DNA from: DASXKD01 sp963703605
GTDB taxonomy: Bacteria; Actinomycetota; Actinomycetes; Streptosporangiales; Streptosporangiaceae
Assembly: GCA_963703605.1 (NCBI GenBank)
Contig: CAVPFC010000058.1
Span: forward strand, 98,062 to 162,061
Length of the DNA: 64,000 nt
Reading direction: 5' to 3'
Below the pieces are notes generated by a model. The model was given only the letters and a program-made list of their open reading frames with translations. It had not been told where the DNA came from and searched no databases. The position numbers were made by a program, and so were the translations under genes. Within the stretch, counting starts at the first letter, position 1. Each line of letters starts with the position of its first letter. This document shows positions 9,858-18,321 of the stretch, piece by piece.

Positions 9858-11579
9858 CCGCGGCGGTTCGCCGGCCTGCTGGTCCATGGCCAGGCCGACC
9901 GCGGCGGCGTACCGGTGACCGGCCGCGGACCCGGTCAGCGTGCCGCCCACGTTGGCCCGGCCAACCGGCACGTCACCGGGCAGCGCGCGCAGCACGACCC
10001 CGAGCAGCTCGTCGTCCCCGGCGGGCCCGCCGACGATGAGCACCTGGGGCAGCGCGGCACCGAGCGTGGCGAGGGCACGGCGCAGGTTCGCGGCGAACAC
10101 GGCCTCCTTCAGCCGCAGCCGCAGCGCCCGCCACTCGGCCGGGCTGTGCCGCCGGTCGAAGGGCAGCAGCCCCGCCGGGCCGCGCACGGCGAGCATGCCC
10201 GCGGCCGAGGCCGGGGCCGGGCGGTCGAGGAAGCCGCGGCTTCCGTCCTCGGCCTCGAACCGCTGGCCGCCGTCGACCCGCAGGCAGGGGCCGCGCTTGA
10301 CCCAGTCCGCGGCGGCCCGGGTGATGCCGAGCGTCTCGGCGACCGCGGCGGTAAGCAGGCCGCCCGCGCCCGCCGCCACCACCTCGCCGCCGGGCGCGAT
10401 CACGTCGACGGTGCCCGCGCCGAGGTCCACCACGACGGCGTCGGGGCGCGCGCCCGGGGTGGTCAGCGCCCCGAGCCTGGCGGCGGCCGGCTCGGTGAGC
10501 GCGCGCCGCACCGGCAGGCCCAGCAGGCCGGCCAGTTCGCCCGCGTGATCGGCGCCGTCGGTCATCCGGCGCAGCGACGCGACCAGCGCCGCGGAGCCCA
10601 GGCTGCCCCGCCGGGCGGTGGCCGCGTCCGCCACGGCCGCCAGGTCCAGGGCGAACAGGTCATCGACCTCGGCCTGGCCGTCCGCCGTGCCGAGCACCCG
10701 CACCGCGCCGACCGGCCACCCCTGGGCCTGGGCGCAGGCCCGCCGCAACGGGACGCGCTCGCCCCCCGCCGCCACCCACGGCTCCCCCGGCTCCCCGGGC
10801 TCACCCGGGCCGGTATCGCCATGGCCGGCCCCGGCGCCGCCGGCCGCACGGCCGACCACGGCGTTCGATGTGTCGACGAGCGTGCGGCACAACGCGGCGG
10901 CGTCCCCGGCCTCGGCGCCGGACAGGGAGAAGGCGGCCGCGAGTGCGACCGGGTCGGCCAGCAGGGTCAGCGGCTGGCCCGGCGGGCGGACCTCGACCGC
11001 GATCAGGTCAAACCCGGCGACGGCGGCCGGCTCGACCTGATCGATCACCGGGAGATTCGCGTAAAGCCTGTTGAAGATCAGCACGCCCTCGTCCCCGGCG
11101 GCCAGCACCGCGCCGACCGGCACCCCAGCGGACAGCAGGGAGCGCAGCCGTTCGGCCGCGCGAGCGTAACCGAAGCCGGGCGGGACCACCGCCACGGCAG
11201 GTGCGCGGGTGGCGGTGCAGGGGGAAGGGGAGGCGGGTGGGCGGTCCAGCCACAGCGGCGCGCCCACCCAGGCGCCGGTTCCCCCGGGGGTGGCGACCCC
11301 GGCGGTGAGCACCCGCAGCCTGCCGGTGGCGGGCGGCGCCGCCGGGATCGTCAGCGTGGTGGTGTCCACGGCGCGCAGCGGGGCGACCCGCGCCTCGCCG
11401 GCCCGGCAGCCGAGCCCGCGTTCCAGCCGCCGCACCAGGGCCGCCGCCGCCCGCAGCGAGTCCGGGGACCCCTTGCGCCCCCGGGTGGGTACCCGGCCGG
11501 TGCCGAGCAGGCGGTCGCCGTCGAGGAACGCGACCTCCGTGGTCGCATTCCCCACATCCACCCCAGCGATAACCGGCAC
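9858..11579 (-). CDS. Diol/glycerol dehydratase reactivase, large subunit (no stop codon at its natural end)
   Basis: Actin-fold ATPase that releases damaged B12 from diol dehydratase. Starts GTG 11579 with GVDVGNATTEVA (phosphate 1 motif); VVVDLGAGTVDV is phosphate 2; the homologous body ends near GHRYAAAVGLAMD at about 9870. There is no stop there: the frame continues, antisense to the Gfo/Idh gene, down to 8076 and absorbs the DapA-like gene (1167 codons in all). I give 9858 only as the approximate domain end. No small reactivase subunit is visible. An in-frame stretch (ASPSPC region, 11215-11241) comes from the dispersed C-rich repeat. It lies 90 bases downstream of the small-subunit gene. 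Confidence 0.82.
11215..11241. repeat. C-rich dispersed repeat, partial copy C (inverted)
   Basis: The complement reads CCCACCCGCCTCCCC followed by TTCCCCCTGCAC. This matches the centre of copies A and B with one base missing. It lies inside the reactivase gene and is read in frame as a Pro/Ala/Ser insert. Confidence 0.55.
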
Positions 11580-11669
11580 CCGGGCCGCCGGGCGTCAAGG
11601 ATGTGAGTTTGCCGTTGTTGTTTGGGCACCAGATTCACATTCATGGCCGGTGAGCGGGCCGGCCAGGGG

Positions 11670-12035
11670 TCATGCGGACAGGCCACGGCGGGCATAGACC
11701 TCGGCGGCCTCGGCCACCAGGGCGGCGCAGCGGGGCAGGCCCCGGGCGGCCAGCGAGTCCGCCATCGCGGCCAGCTCGGCCGGCGTGGTGCGTCCCGGGC
11801 GGAGCGCCTCGTAGATCCCGAGCACCTCCTCGTCGGTGAGCTGGGTCAGCTCGGCGGCGCGGCGCAGGTTCTGCGCGAGCTGCGGGTTCGCATGCTGCTC
11901 CGCGACCGTCGCCTGCCGCTCCAGCGTCTCCGGGTGAATCCGCAGGTCGGCCAGGCCAACCTCGCCCTGCCGGACGGCTTCGAGGGTGAGCTCGGTCACC
12001 GGGCGGCCCGACAGCGCGCGAACGTCGGCGTTCAT
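11670..12035 (-). CDS. B12-dependent diol dehydratase, small subunit
   Basis: A 121-residue, mostly helical protein of the PduE/DhaE type. Recognisable segments are LTLEAVRQGEVGLADLRIHP, QANVAEQ-like QATVAEQHANPQLA, NLRRAAELTQLTDEEVLGIY and ALRPGRTT. It forms the small subunit of the coenzyme-B12 dehydratase that turns 1,2-propanediol (or glycerol, ethylene glycol) into the aldehyde. The start ATG overlaps the stop of the large-medium gene (ATGA), giving coupled translation. Confidence 0.92.
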   Translation of the reverse strand: MNADVRALSGRPVTELTLEAVRQGEVGLADLRIHPETLERQATVAEQHANPQLAQNLRRAAELTQLTDEEVLGIYEALRPGRTTPAELAAMADSLAARGLPRCAALVAEAAEVYARRGLSA

Positions 12036-14287
12036 CGCAACCCCTCCAGGGACAGTTCCTCGGGCGGGGCGCCCGGCTTGATCCAGGCGCGTTCCAGGGC
12101 CATCAGCGCGATCACCGTGGTGTGGTACCTGGCCTCGATCGCCTCGTCGGTGTAGGGGTTGCGGGCCGGGTCGGGCGTACCGCCCTTGGCGTGGCGGGCC
12201 GCGTTCGCGCCCAGCAGCCGGTACAGCTCGGGCGTGACCGCCGGGGCGATCGAGTAGAGCTCCAGGTTGGCCAGCGGGGCCAGGTCCCGGCGGTGGATCA
12301 GCGCGGTGCCCTTGCCCTGGAGGCCGATGCCGATGCCCGAGCCGGCCAGCCGGGCGGCGGCCAGCCCGATGCGGCCGAGGTCCACCGTGTCGCTGAACCG
12401 GACCACCCGGCCGGTGCAGCCCTCCTCCTCCAGGCCGGCCAGCAATTCGGCCAGCACCCCGGTGACCGGCAGCCCGGACAGGCAGCGCCACACGTCCCGG
12501 CCGACCGCCGGGGACACCCCGATGATCACCTCACGCGGGTCCTGGCCCGGGCGCGCGGGACCGGCCGCGGCGAGCAGCGGCACCGCGCCGGTGGCCTGCT
12601 CCTTCCGCAGGTCCTCGACCCCGCGGGCCTGGCGGATCGCGTCGATCTCGGCAACCCGCTCCGGCGGCGGCTCGAACCCCGTCCCCGGCCCGGCGTAGTC
12701 GTTGGGGTCGGTGACCAGCGACAGGACCCGGAGCCGCTCGTCGAAGATGGCCGAGGTCTGCAGGTGGTCGCCGGCCAGCCGGGCCCGGGCCATGTCCATC
12801 ATCCGCTCGGCCTGCGCCTCGTAGCCGAGCTCGTCCAGCGCCGCGACCAGGTCCACCACGGTGATCCCGCCGTCCCTGATGGCGTTCGCGGCGGCGACGA
12901 CGGCCAGCGTGTCGGTCTCGCCGAGATCCTTCGAGCCGGCCGCGTCCACGGCGCGCTCCACGTGCTCCTCGGTAAAGTCGGCCAGCCCCAGGTGCTGGTA
13001 CACGGCGCGGCACAGCTGCGCCGCCTCCCGGCGCAGCTCGCCGATCCGGTCCGCGGGGACGGTACGCAGCCCCCCGTCCACCCCCCAGTCCCGCTGCATG
13101 GCCAGGAAGTCGTCGATGTCCTCGGCATTGAAGTTGCTCGGGCCGAACATGTTGTCGTAGCGCTGGATGCTGCCGAAGCCGCTGAACATGAAGTCCGAGC
13201 CGGCCAGCACGATCGGCAGGGTCCGCGACGTGCGGCGCATGTCGGACTCGCTCATCAGCGCGTCGTTGCCCGAGCAGGACTCCAGGTTGCGCATCATCGC
13301 CATCAGGTTCTCGGCCATGAGCTCGCGCAGCCCGCGGGGCACGGCGGCGGCGACGCTGGCCCCGTCGATGCCGCCGTTCTGCACCCCCTGGGTGCCGATC
13401 GCGCGGGCCAGGGCCACGCAGCGGGCCTCCAGGTACAGCATGGACTTGCCCTCCGCCCCCGCCATCAGGACCTCAGCCCCCGCGCCGGAGGAGACCCGCA
13501 TCTTCATGCCGCGGGATGCGTACGCCGAGGTCAGGAACGCCTTGGACCACGGGGTGTCGTCGCCGTCGGTGAACACCTGCTCGGTGCCGTAGAGCGAGAT
13601 GGTCTCGGCGTAGGAGGTCAGGCCGCGCATGCCGAGCTCCAGCTCCAGCGCCTCCTCGACCGAGCACTGGATCAGCACGCCGTGCGCCCCGACGGCGGCC
13701 CCGATCAGGCACGCCACGGCGTTGCTCGGGGCGTCGGCGAGCACCGGCACGGTGGTCTCGATCTCGCGGAACCCGAACGCCGCCGCGGTCGCCGCGTCCG
13801 CCGCGAGCAGCAGCGGGTCGTCGAGCCGGTTGGTGACGTGGGCCTGGTTGCTCGGGGTGCGCCTGGCCCGCATCTTGGTCATGGCCTGGCCGAGCTCGGC
13901 CGGCCGGAGCAGGGCAAGCACCCGGGCCAGCTTGGCGGGCGTGGCGCCGGCCGACAGCCGCACCACCTCGGCCCGGGGCACGTCGGGGCTGACCAGCCTG
14001 CGCGCGAACGCCACGTCGGACAGCCCCATGGCCTCGGGCGCCACCGCGAGGTCAAGCCCGTGCCGGGCGATGTAGCTGTCCAGCGAGTCGAACCGGTCCT
14101 CGGGCACGCCGTCCATCTCGGTGACCCGCCCGTCGGTGATGACAAGCCCCGGCTCGGGGTCGTGCGGGGAGTTCATCGCGATCAGCCCCAGCTCCGCGTC
14201 CTCGATCGCGAAGCCGTCCAGGTTGACCCGCTGGGCGTCCATGAACCTGACCCGGCCGACCGGCCTGGCGCCTTCTTCCGTCGTCAC
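12032..14287 (-). CDS. B12-dependent diol dehydratase, fused large and medium subunits
   Basis: A 751-residue protein. Residues 1 to about 565 match the large (alpha) subunit, including CSVEEALELELGMRGLTSYAE-type barrel strands, SLYGTEQVF, GVQNGGID and the ESCSGNDALMSESDM region. From about 575 it matches the medium (beta) subunit: VIIGVSPAVGRDVW, DLGRIGLAAARLAGSGIGIG, QGKGTALIHRRDLAPLANLE and GANAARHAKGG. In Pdu/Dha systems these are separate genes. The enzyme dehydrates 1,2-diols to aldehydes by a radical mechanism with adenosylcobalamin. GTG start at 14287, 19 bases after the GntR gene. Substrate is not resolved; propanediol fits the locus best. Confidence 0.93.
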   Translation of the reverse strand: MTTEEGARPVGRVRFMDAQRVNLDGFAIEDAELGLIAMNSPHDPEPGLVITDGRVTEMDGVPEDRFDSLDSYIARHGLDLAVAPEAMGLSDVAFARRLVSPDVPRAEVVRLSAGATPAKLARVLALLRPAELGQAMTKMRARRTPSNQAHVTNRLDDPLLLAADAATAAAFGFREIETTVPVLADAPSNAVACLIGAAVGAHGVLIQCSVEEALELELGMRGLTSYAETISLYGTEQVFTDGDDTPWSKAFLTSAYASRGMKMRVSSGAGAEVLMAGAEGKSMLYLEARCVALARAIGTQGVQNGGIDGASVAAAVPRGLRELMAENLMAMMRNLESCSGNDALMSESDMRRTSRTLPIVLAGSDFMFSGFGSIQRYDNMFGPSNFNAEDIDDFLAMQRDWGVDGGLRTVPADRIGELRREAAQLCRAVYQHLGLADFTEEHVERAVDAAGSKDLGETDTLAVVAAANAIRDGGITVVDLVAALDELGYEAQAERMMDMARARLAGDHLQTSAIFDERLRVLSLVTDPNDYAGPGTGFEPPPERVAEIDAIRQARGVEDLRKEQATGAVPLLAAAGPARPGQDPREVIIGVSPAVGRDVWRCLSGLPVTGVLAELLAGLEEEGCTGRVVRFSDTVDLGRIGLAAARLAGSGIGIGLQGKGTALIHRRDLAPLANLELYSIAPAVTPELYRLLGANAARHAKGGTPDPARNPYTDEAIEARYHTTVIALMALERAWIKPGAPPEELSLEGLR

Positions 14288-14306
14288 AGCACGGCTCCTT
14301 CCGCCG

Positions 14307-15137
14307 TTACGGCGCGGCCTGGGCGCGCAACTCGATCACCTGGCCCCGGCCGCGCGACGCCCGGGTCACGCCGCCGTGGCCGGGGGTGCGCACGACGATC
14401 CGGGTGCGGTCGCCGCGGAACAGGTCGTGCGAGAACTCGATCGGCTCGTCCTGGGTGCCGGTGGTGGTGCGGGTGATGGACAGCAGCGGCGCCCCGGCCG
14501 GCACGTCGAGGATCATCGCCTCGTCGGGTGAGGCGGCGACCACCTCGATGCGCTCCACCGCCTCTTTCGGCCGGGTGCCGAACCGCTCCTCGAGCAGCTC
14601 GTACACCGACCCGCCGAGCGGCATCTCCAGCAGCCCGGGGAACCGGTCCGCGGGCAGCATCGCGTGCTCGACCGAGAACGGGCTGCCGTCCGCGAACCGG
14701 ATCCGGGCCAGGTCGATCACCAGGTCGCCGGGACGCAGGCGCAGCGCCCGGGCCGCAGTCTCGCCGGCCGGGGCCAGCCGCGCGGACAGCACCCGGGTGC
14801 CCGCGACCACGCCCTGGCTGCGCAGGAGGGCCGGCACGCCGACCACGCGGGACAGGTCGCGTTCGATCTTGCCCTTGCTGACGAACGTGCCCCCGCCCCG
14901 GCCGGGCACCCGGCGGACCAGCCCGCCGTCTTCGAGCACCGAGAGCGCCTGCCGCAGCGCGGCCCGGCTGACCCCCAGCTCGGCGGCCAGCGCACGCTCC
15001 GCGCCGAGCCGCTGGCCCGGCCGCAGCGTGCCGGCGGAGATCTGGTCGGCCAGGATCCGGCGCACGTCCTCGGCGGTGCGCGCCCCGGCCCCGGCCCCGG
15101 CGGCGGCCAGGGCCGGCTCGCCCGGGCTGCCGGTCAT
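14307..15137 (-). CDS. GntR-family regulator (HutC/UTRA type)
   Basis: A 276-residue protein. An N-terminal winged helix lies at about residues 25-95 (LADQISAGTLRPGQRLGAER, LGVSRAALRQALSVLEDGG). A C-terminal UTRA effector domain follows (VPAGAPLLSITRTT, EFSHDLFRGDRTRI). UTRA domains bind small ligands such as amino acids, sugars or phosphorylated metabolites. Its ATG overlaps the SDR stop (TGATG), so the regulator is made as part of the microcompartment operon and probably senses its substrate. Likely targets are the repeats at 21065-21113 or the site near 22501-22509. Confidence 0.88.
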   Translation of the reverse strand: MTGSPGEPALAAAGAGAGARTAEDVRRILADQISAGTLRPGQRLGAERALAAELGVSRAALRQALSVLEDGGLVRRVPGRGGGTFVSKGKIERDLSRVVGVPALLRSQGVVAGTRVLSARLAPAGETAARALRLRPGDLVIDLARIRFADGSPFSVEHAMLPADRFPGLLEMPLGGSVYELLEERFGTRPKEAVERIEVVAASPDEAMILDVPAGAPLLSITRTTTGTQDEPIEFSHDLFRGDRTRIVVRTPGHGGVTRASRGRGQVIELRAQAAP

Positions 15138-15913
15138 CAGCCGTCCAGGGCTTCGAGCGATTCCGGCAGCACCTGGCCGCCGTCCACCACGATCGTCTGC
15201 CCGGTGATGTAACCCGCCTCGTCGGTGGCCAGGAACAGCGCGGCGTAGCCGATGTCCTCGACCGAGCCGAGCCGGCGCAGCGGGATCGAGGCCGCCATCC
15301 CCGCCATGTAGTCCTCGCCGAGGTCGGCCAGGCCCTCGGTGATGATGTTGCCGGGCAGCACCGCGTTGACGGTGATCCCGCTGGCGGCCAGCTCGATCGC
15401 GGCGGTGCGCAGGAAACCGAGCTGGCCGGCCTTGCTGGCGCCGTAGTGCGCCCACCCCGGGTACCCGGTGATCGGCCCGGTGATGGACGAGGTGAGGATG
15501 ACCCGGCCCCGGCCCGAGGCGGCCAGCGGGGCCAGGCACGCCTGCACCGACAGGATGGTGCCCTTGAGGTTGGTGCCGAGCACCTCATCGATGTTCTCGT
15601 CGGTCATCTCGGCCAGCGGCGCGGCGGGGAAGATCCCCGCGTTGGCGCACAGCACGTCGATGCCGCCGAGGCGCTCCGTCGCCGTGGCCGCGATCCGCTG
15701 GCAGTCCTCGCGCCGGCTGACGTCGGCGAGGACGTGCGACACCTCCGCGCCACCGGCGGACAGCTCGGTCACCGCGGCCTTGGCCGCGTCGGCGTCGCGG
15801 CCGGCGATCAGCACCCGGGCGCCCGCTCCGGCGAAGACCTTGGCGATGCCCTTGCCGATGCCGCGCGTGGCGCCGGTCACCACGACGGCCCGCCCCGCGA
15901 TGGATGTGAACAT
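15137..15913 (-). CDS. SDR oxidoreductase, RMM-type 1-amino-2-propanol dehydrogenase
   Basis: A 258-residue classical SDR. It has TGATRGIGKGI (coenzyme), NAG (CANAGIF), a catalytic Ser in LTSSITG and YGASK. The C-terminus carries the usual GQTIVVDGGQ motif plus a short extension. In the mycobacterial RMM microcompartment the SDR at this place interconverts aminoacetone and 1-amino-2-propanol. Position (next to the kinase) and order agree. The substrate is inferred from synteny. It starts 21 bases after the kinase stop and is followed by the GntR gene with overlapping stop/start. Confidence 0.85.
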   Translation of the reverse strand: MFTSIAGRAVVVTGATRGIGKGIAKVFAGAGARVLIAGRDADAAKAAVTELSAGGAEVSHVLADVSRREDCQRIAATATERLGGIDVLCANAGIFPAAPLAEMTDENIDEVLGTNLKGTILSVQACLAPLAASGRGRVILTSSITGPITGYPGWAHYGASKAGQLGFLRTAAIELAASGITVNAVLPGNIITEGLADLGEDYMAGMAASIPLRRLGSVEDIGYAALFLATDEAGYITGQTIVVDGGQVLPESLEALDG

Positions 15914-15933
15914 GCTCGCCTTCCCTTCCCGCT

Positions 15934-17709
15934 CTATCCGAGCCGGCTCAGGTACGCCTCGGCCAGGTCGCAGCTATCCCGGGTGTACCCGGCGCCGAGC
16001 TGCTGTGCGATCTCCACCGCGGTGTGCGAGCCGATCCAGGCGACCAGCAGCAGCCGGCGGAACAGGATGAACGTCCAGATCTCCGCCTCGTCTTCGGCGG
16101 GCAGGCCGGCCACCCGGCGGTAGCCGGACAGCCAGGCATCGATCAGCTCGGGCACGTGCGGCTGGTGCTCGAAGAAGCTCACCGAGGTGCCGACGTCGTA
16201 CAGGTACCAGCTGAACCCGGAGTCGTCGAAGTCGATCACGCTCACCGCGTCGCCGTCGACCAGCAGGTTGGCCAGCCTGGTGTCGGCGTGGACCAGCCCG
16301 TACCGCGCGGGGCCGGTGCCGAACGCGGCCAGCCGGGCCCGCAGGGCCGCGTCGAGCCGGCCGAGTACCTCCCGTTCGGCGGGGCCGACCCCGATGCCGT
16401 CCTGCCACCGCCCCCACCGTGGCTGCGTGCCGAACGCGGTGTCGTAGTCCCAGGTGAACCGCGAGAAGCCCGGCGGTCGCCGCCACTGCCTCGCGTGCTG
16501 GTGCATCCTGGCGGTGATCTCGCCAAGCTCCGCGAAGTGCGGCACCGAGTCCTCGGCCGGCTCGGTCCCGGGCAGGAACTCGAACCGCACGCAGTTGCGT
16601 TCCTCGCCGCTGGCCTCGTCGGCCACGGTGACGATCCGGCGGCCGTCCGGAGCGGGCAGCACCCGGGGCGTGCGCACGCCCGCCTCCGCCCGCAGCGCGC
16701 CCATCCAGTCCAGCTCCGAGGCGATCTCGCCGGGCGAGTGGTACCCGAGGCGGTGCACCCGCAGCACCGAAGGCCCGCTCGCGGGGTCGTCGATCAGGTA
16801 GGTCGCGTTCTCCGAGACGTTCAGCAGGGACACCGAGGTGCCGGGGTGGCAGCGGTACTCGCCCAGCGCCCGCTCCGCGCAGCGGGTCACCCGGTCCAGG
16901 GTGCCGCCGACCGACAGGTCATGGGGCGGCATGGGATGCCCCCCGCGTACATCGGCTCCCTGCTCGCGCCCCTCGACCGCGCCCAGGACGCCGGCCATCG
17001 CCTGCTGCGCCGCCTGCACGCCGGCGGTCTCCCCGGCCAGGTAGATGCGTCCCGCCACACCGATCATCGACACGTCAACCAGTGTCACACCCGGCGCCGC
17101 GCGTTCGGCCTCGTTGGCGGCGACGGTCGCGAACAGGGCGGGCGTCACCTCGCACACGCCCAGGGTGTCGCCGGGGATCACCATGGAACCGCCCCTGTTG
17201 CGGTTGATGATGACCGCCTGCCGGTCGGTCACTTCCTCGATGACGTCGGAGAACAAGATCTGGGGCCGGAGCTGGTCGGCCGGGTCGGCGGCCAGGCCCG
17301 CCAGGATCGCCTGGCCGGCCCGCTCCACGTCCGCCAGGTCGGCCGCGTGCACTTCGAGCACGCCGAACTGGCGCTCCACGAACAGGATGCCGGGCTCGAC
17401 CGTGGGCACCGCGCGCAGCGCAAGGTCGGTCACCCGCTCGATGGCCAGGCCGGGTGCCACCTCGACGATGAGCGAGTGCTGGCCCGCGAACGGCGGGTAG
17501 CCCCGGGCGCGCGCCGGCGTGCCGAGATACGCCGCGAACTGCCGCTGGAGGTCCTTGACCAGCAGGTAGACGCGCAGTGTTATCCCGCTCGCCGCCGGGT
17601 CCCCACCCCCCACCCGCCTCCCCATTCCCCCTTCACTGTCCCCCTTCCCTTTGGCTCGCGGGGATGCCCGCTTCGCGGGCCGGGCGACGCCGCCGTTTGG
17701 CTCGCGCAC
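15934..17709 (-). CDS. BMC-T shell protein fused to aminopropanol-type kinase
   Basis: One open frame of 591 codons. Residues 1-44 are a basic, Gly-rich extension from the C-rich repeat. About residues 45-255 hold two BMC domains in tandem (VEVAPGLAIERVTDLAL, ILFVERQFGVLEVH, then NRNRGGSMVIPGDTLGVCEV and MIGVAGRIYLAGE), making a BMC-T. From Met260 there is an APH-fold kinase: HADTRLANLL (about residue 474) and VIDFDDSGF. In mycobacteria the (S)-1-amino-2-propanol kinase and the neighbouring BMC-T are separate genes. ATG 16932 could still start a separate kinase. An indel in the C6 run at 16939-16944 could mimic the fusion. GTG start 17709, two bases after the BMC-H stop. Confidence 0.85.
   Translation of the reverse strand: MREPNGGVARPAKRASPRAKGKGDSEGGMGRRVGGGDPAASGITLRVYLLVKDLQRQFAAYLGTPARARGYPPFAGQHSLIVEVAPGLAIERVTDLALRAVPTVEPGILFVERQFGVLEVHAADLADVERAGQAILAGLAADPADQLRPQILFSDVIEEVTDRQAVIINRNRGGSMVIPGDTLGVCEVTPALFATVAANEAERAAPGVTLVDVSMIGVAGRIYLAGETAGVQAAQQAMAGVLGAVEGREQGADVRGGHPMPPHDLSVGGTLDRVTRCAERALGEYRCHPGTSVSLLNVSENATYLIDDPASGPSVLRVHRLGYHSPGEIASELDWMGALRAEAGVRTPRVLPAPDGRRIVTVADEASGEERNCVRFEFLPGTEPAEDSVPHFAELGEITARMHQHARQWRRPPGFSRFTWDYDTAFGTQPRWGRWQDGIGVGPAEREVLGRLDAALRARLAAFGTGPARYGLVHADTRLANLLVDGDAVSVIDFDDSGFSWYLYDVGTSVSFFEHQPHVPELIDAWLSGYRRVAGLPAEDEAEIWTFILFRRLLLVAWIGSHTAVEIAQQLGAGYTRDSCDLAEAYLSRLG
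17602..17649. repeat. C-rich dispersed repeat, copy B
   Basis: Near-identical to 251-298 (46 of 48 bases). It encodes part of the N-terminal extension of the BMC-T/kinase protein. It adjoins two direct copies of TTTGGCTCGCG (17650-17660 and 17696-17706) that flank a small GCCCGC-TTC-GCGGGC hairpin (17666-17680). Confidence 0.75.
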
Positions 17710-17711
17710 CG

Positions 17712-17993
17712 TTACTCGGACCGGATGGTGAAGTGCCTGCCGAGTTCCGCGTGCGGCCGGGGGATCACGTGCACGGATACGAGTTCGCCGACGCTCGTCG
17801 CGGTTTCGGAGCCCGCCTCCGTGGCGGCCTTCACCGCCCCGACGTCCCCGATGATCGTGACCGACACCAGCCCGTCGCCGACGTCCTCCCGGCCCACGAT
17901 GGTCACGTTGGCCGCCTTGACCATGGCGTCGGCCGCGGCCAGCGCGGCGACGTAGCCCTTGGTCTCGATCATCCCTATCGCGTTGTCAGCCAT
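17712..17993 (-). CDS. BMC-H microcompartment shell hexamer
   Basis: A 93-residue single BMC domain: AIGMIETKGYVAALAAADAM, VGDGLVSVTIIGDVGAVKAA and HVIPRPH are the standard shell-hexamer landmarks. It forms the flat hexagonal tiles of the microcompartment. The start overlaps the BMC-P stop by eight bases. It is the only single-domain BMC-H in the window, so the shell would consist of this hexamer, one pentamer and two BMC-T types. Confidence 0.97.
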   Translation of the reverse strand: MADNAIGMIETKGYVAALAAADAMVKAANVTIVGREDVGDGLVSVTIIGDVGAVKAATEAGSETATSVGELVSVHVIPRPHAELGRHFTIRSE

Positions 17994-18321
17994 CTGCTTT
18001 CCCTTTCTTCCTGCCAGAGGAGGTTGTCACGGCCAAGGGGGCGGGAGCCCCCTTGGGGGCGGGAGAGGACACTGCGCCGGCCGGCTCATCGATCGACCCG
18101 ATGATCAGTGCGTCGATCGGCGGCGCCTTGCCGGGGAACCACGCGGCGGCGACCGAGCCCTGCGCGACGAGGACCCGTTCGCCCACGCCGCTGCCGAGCA
18201 CGTCGAACGCCACGAACCTGGTCCGGCTGCCCTCCGCCTCGACCTCCAGGAACGCGCCGTTGGGTATCTCCGCCAGCCGGCGGGTGGACCAGACGTTTCC
18301 GACGACCGTCGCGGTAAGCAT
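17986..18321 (-). CDS. BMC-P shell vertex protein (EutN/CcmL family)
   Basis: A 111-residue protein. The EutN/CcmL beta-barrel occupies residues 1 to about 80 (VVGNVWSTRRLAEIPNGAFL, VLGSGVGERVLVAQGSVAA, PIDALIIGSID). A Pro/Ala/Lys-rich tail follows. Pentamers of this family cap the vertices of microcompartments. The ATG start touches the previous stop, and its own 3' end overlaps the BMC-H start. Confidence 0.95.
   Translation of the reverse strand: MLTATVVGNVWSTRRLAEIPNGAFLEVEAEGSRTRFVAFDVLGSGVGERVLVAQGSVAAAWFPGKAPPIDALIIGSIDEPAGAVSSPAPKGAPAPLAVTTSSGRKKGKADG

Noticed and set aside
11580..11669. Possible cobalamin riboswitch ahead of the B12-dependent genes
   Set aside because: Neither this gap nor those at 14288-14306, 21033-21197 and 22476-22540 shows the B12-box landmarks.
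12122..14476. 784-codon plus-strand frame opposite the diol dehydratase
   Set aside because: It mirrors the dehydratase on the other strand, rich in Gly/Arg/His/Val without motifs, as expected for shadow frames at this GC.
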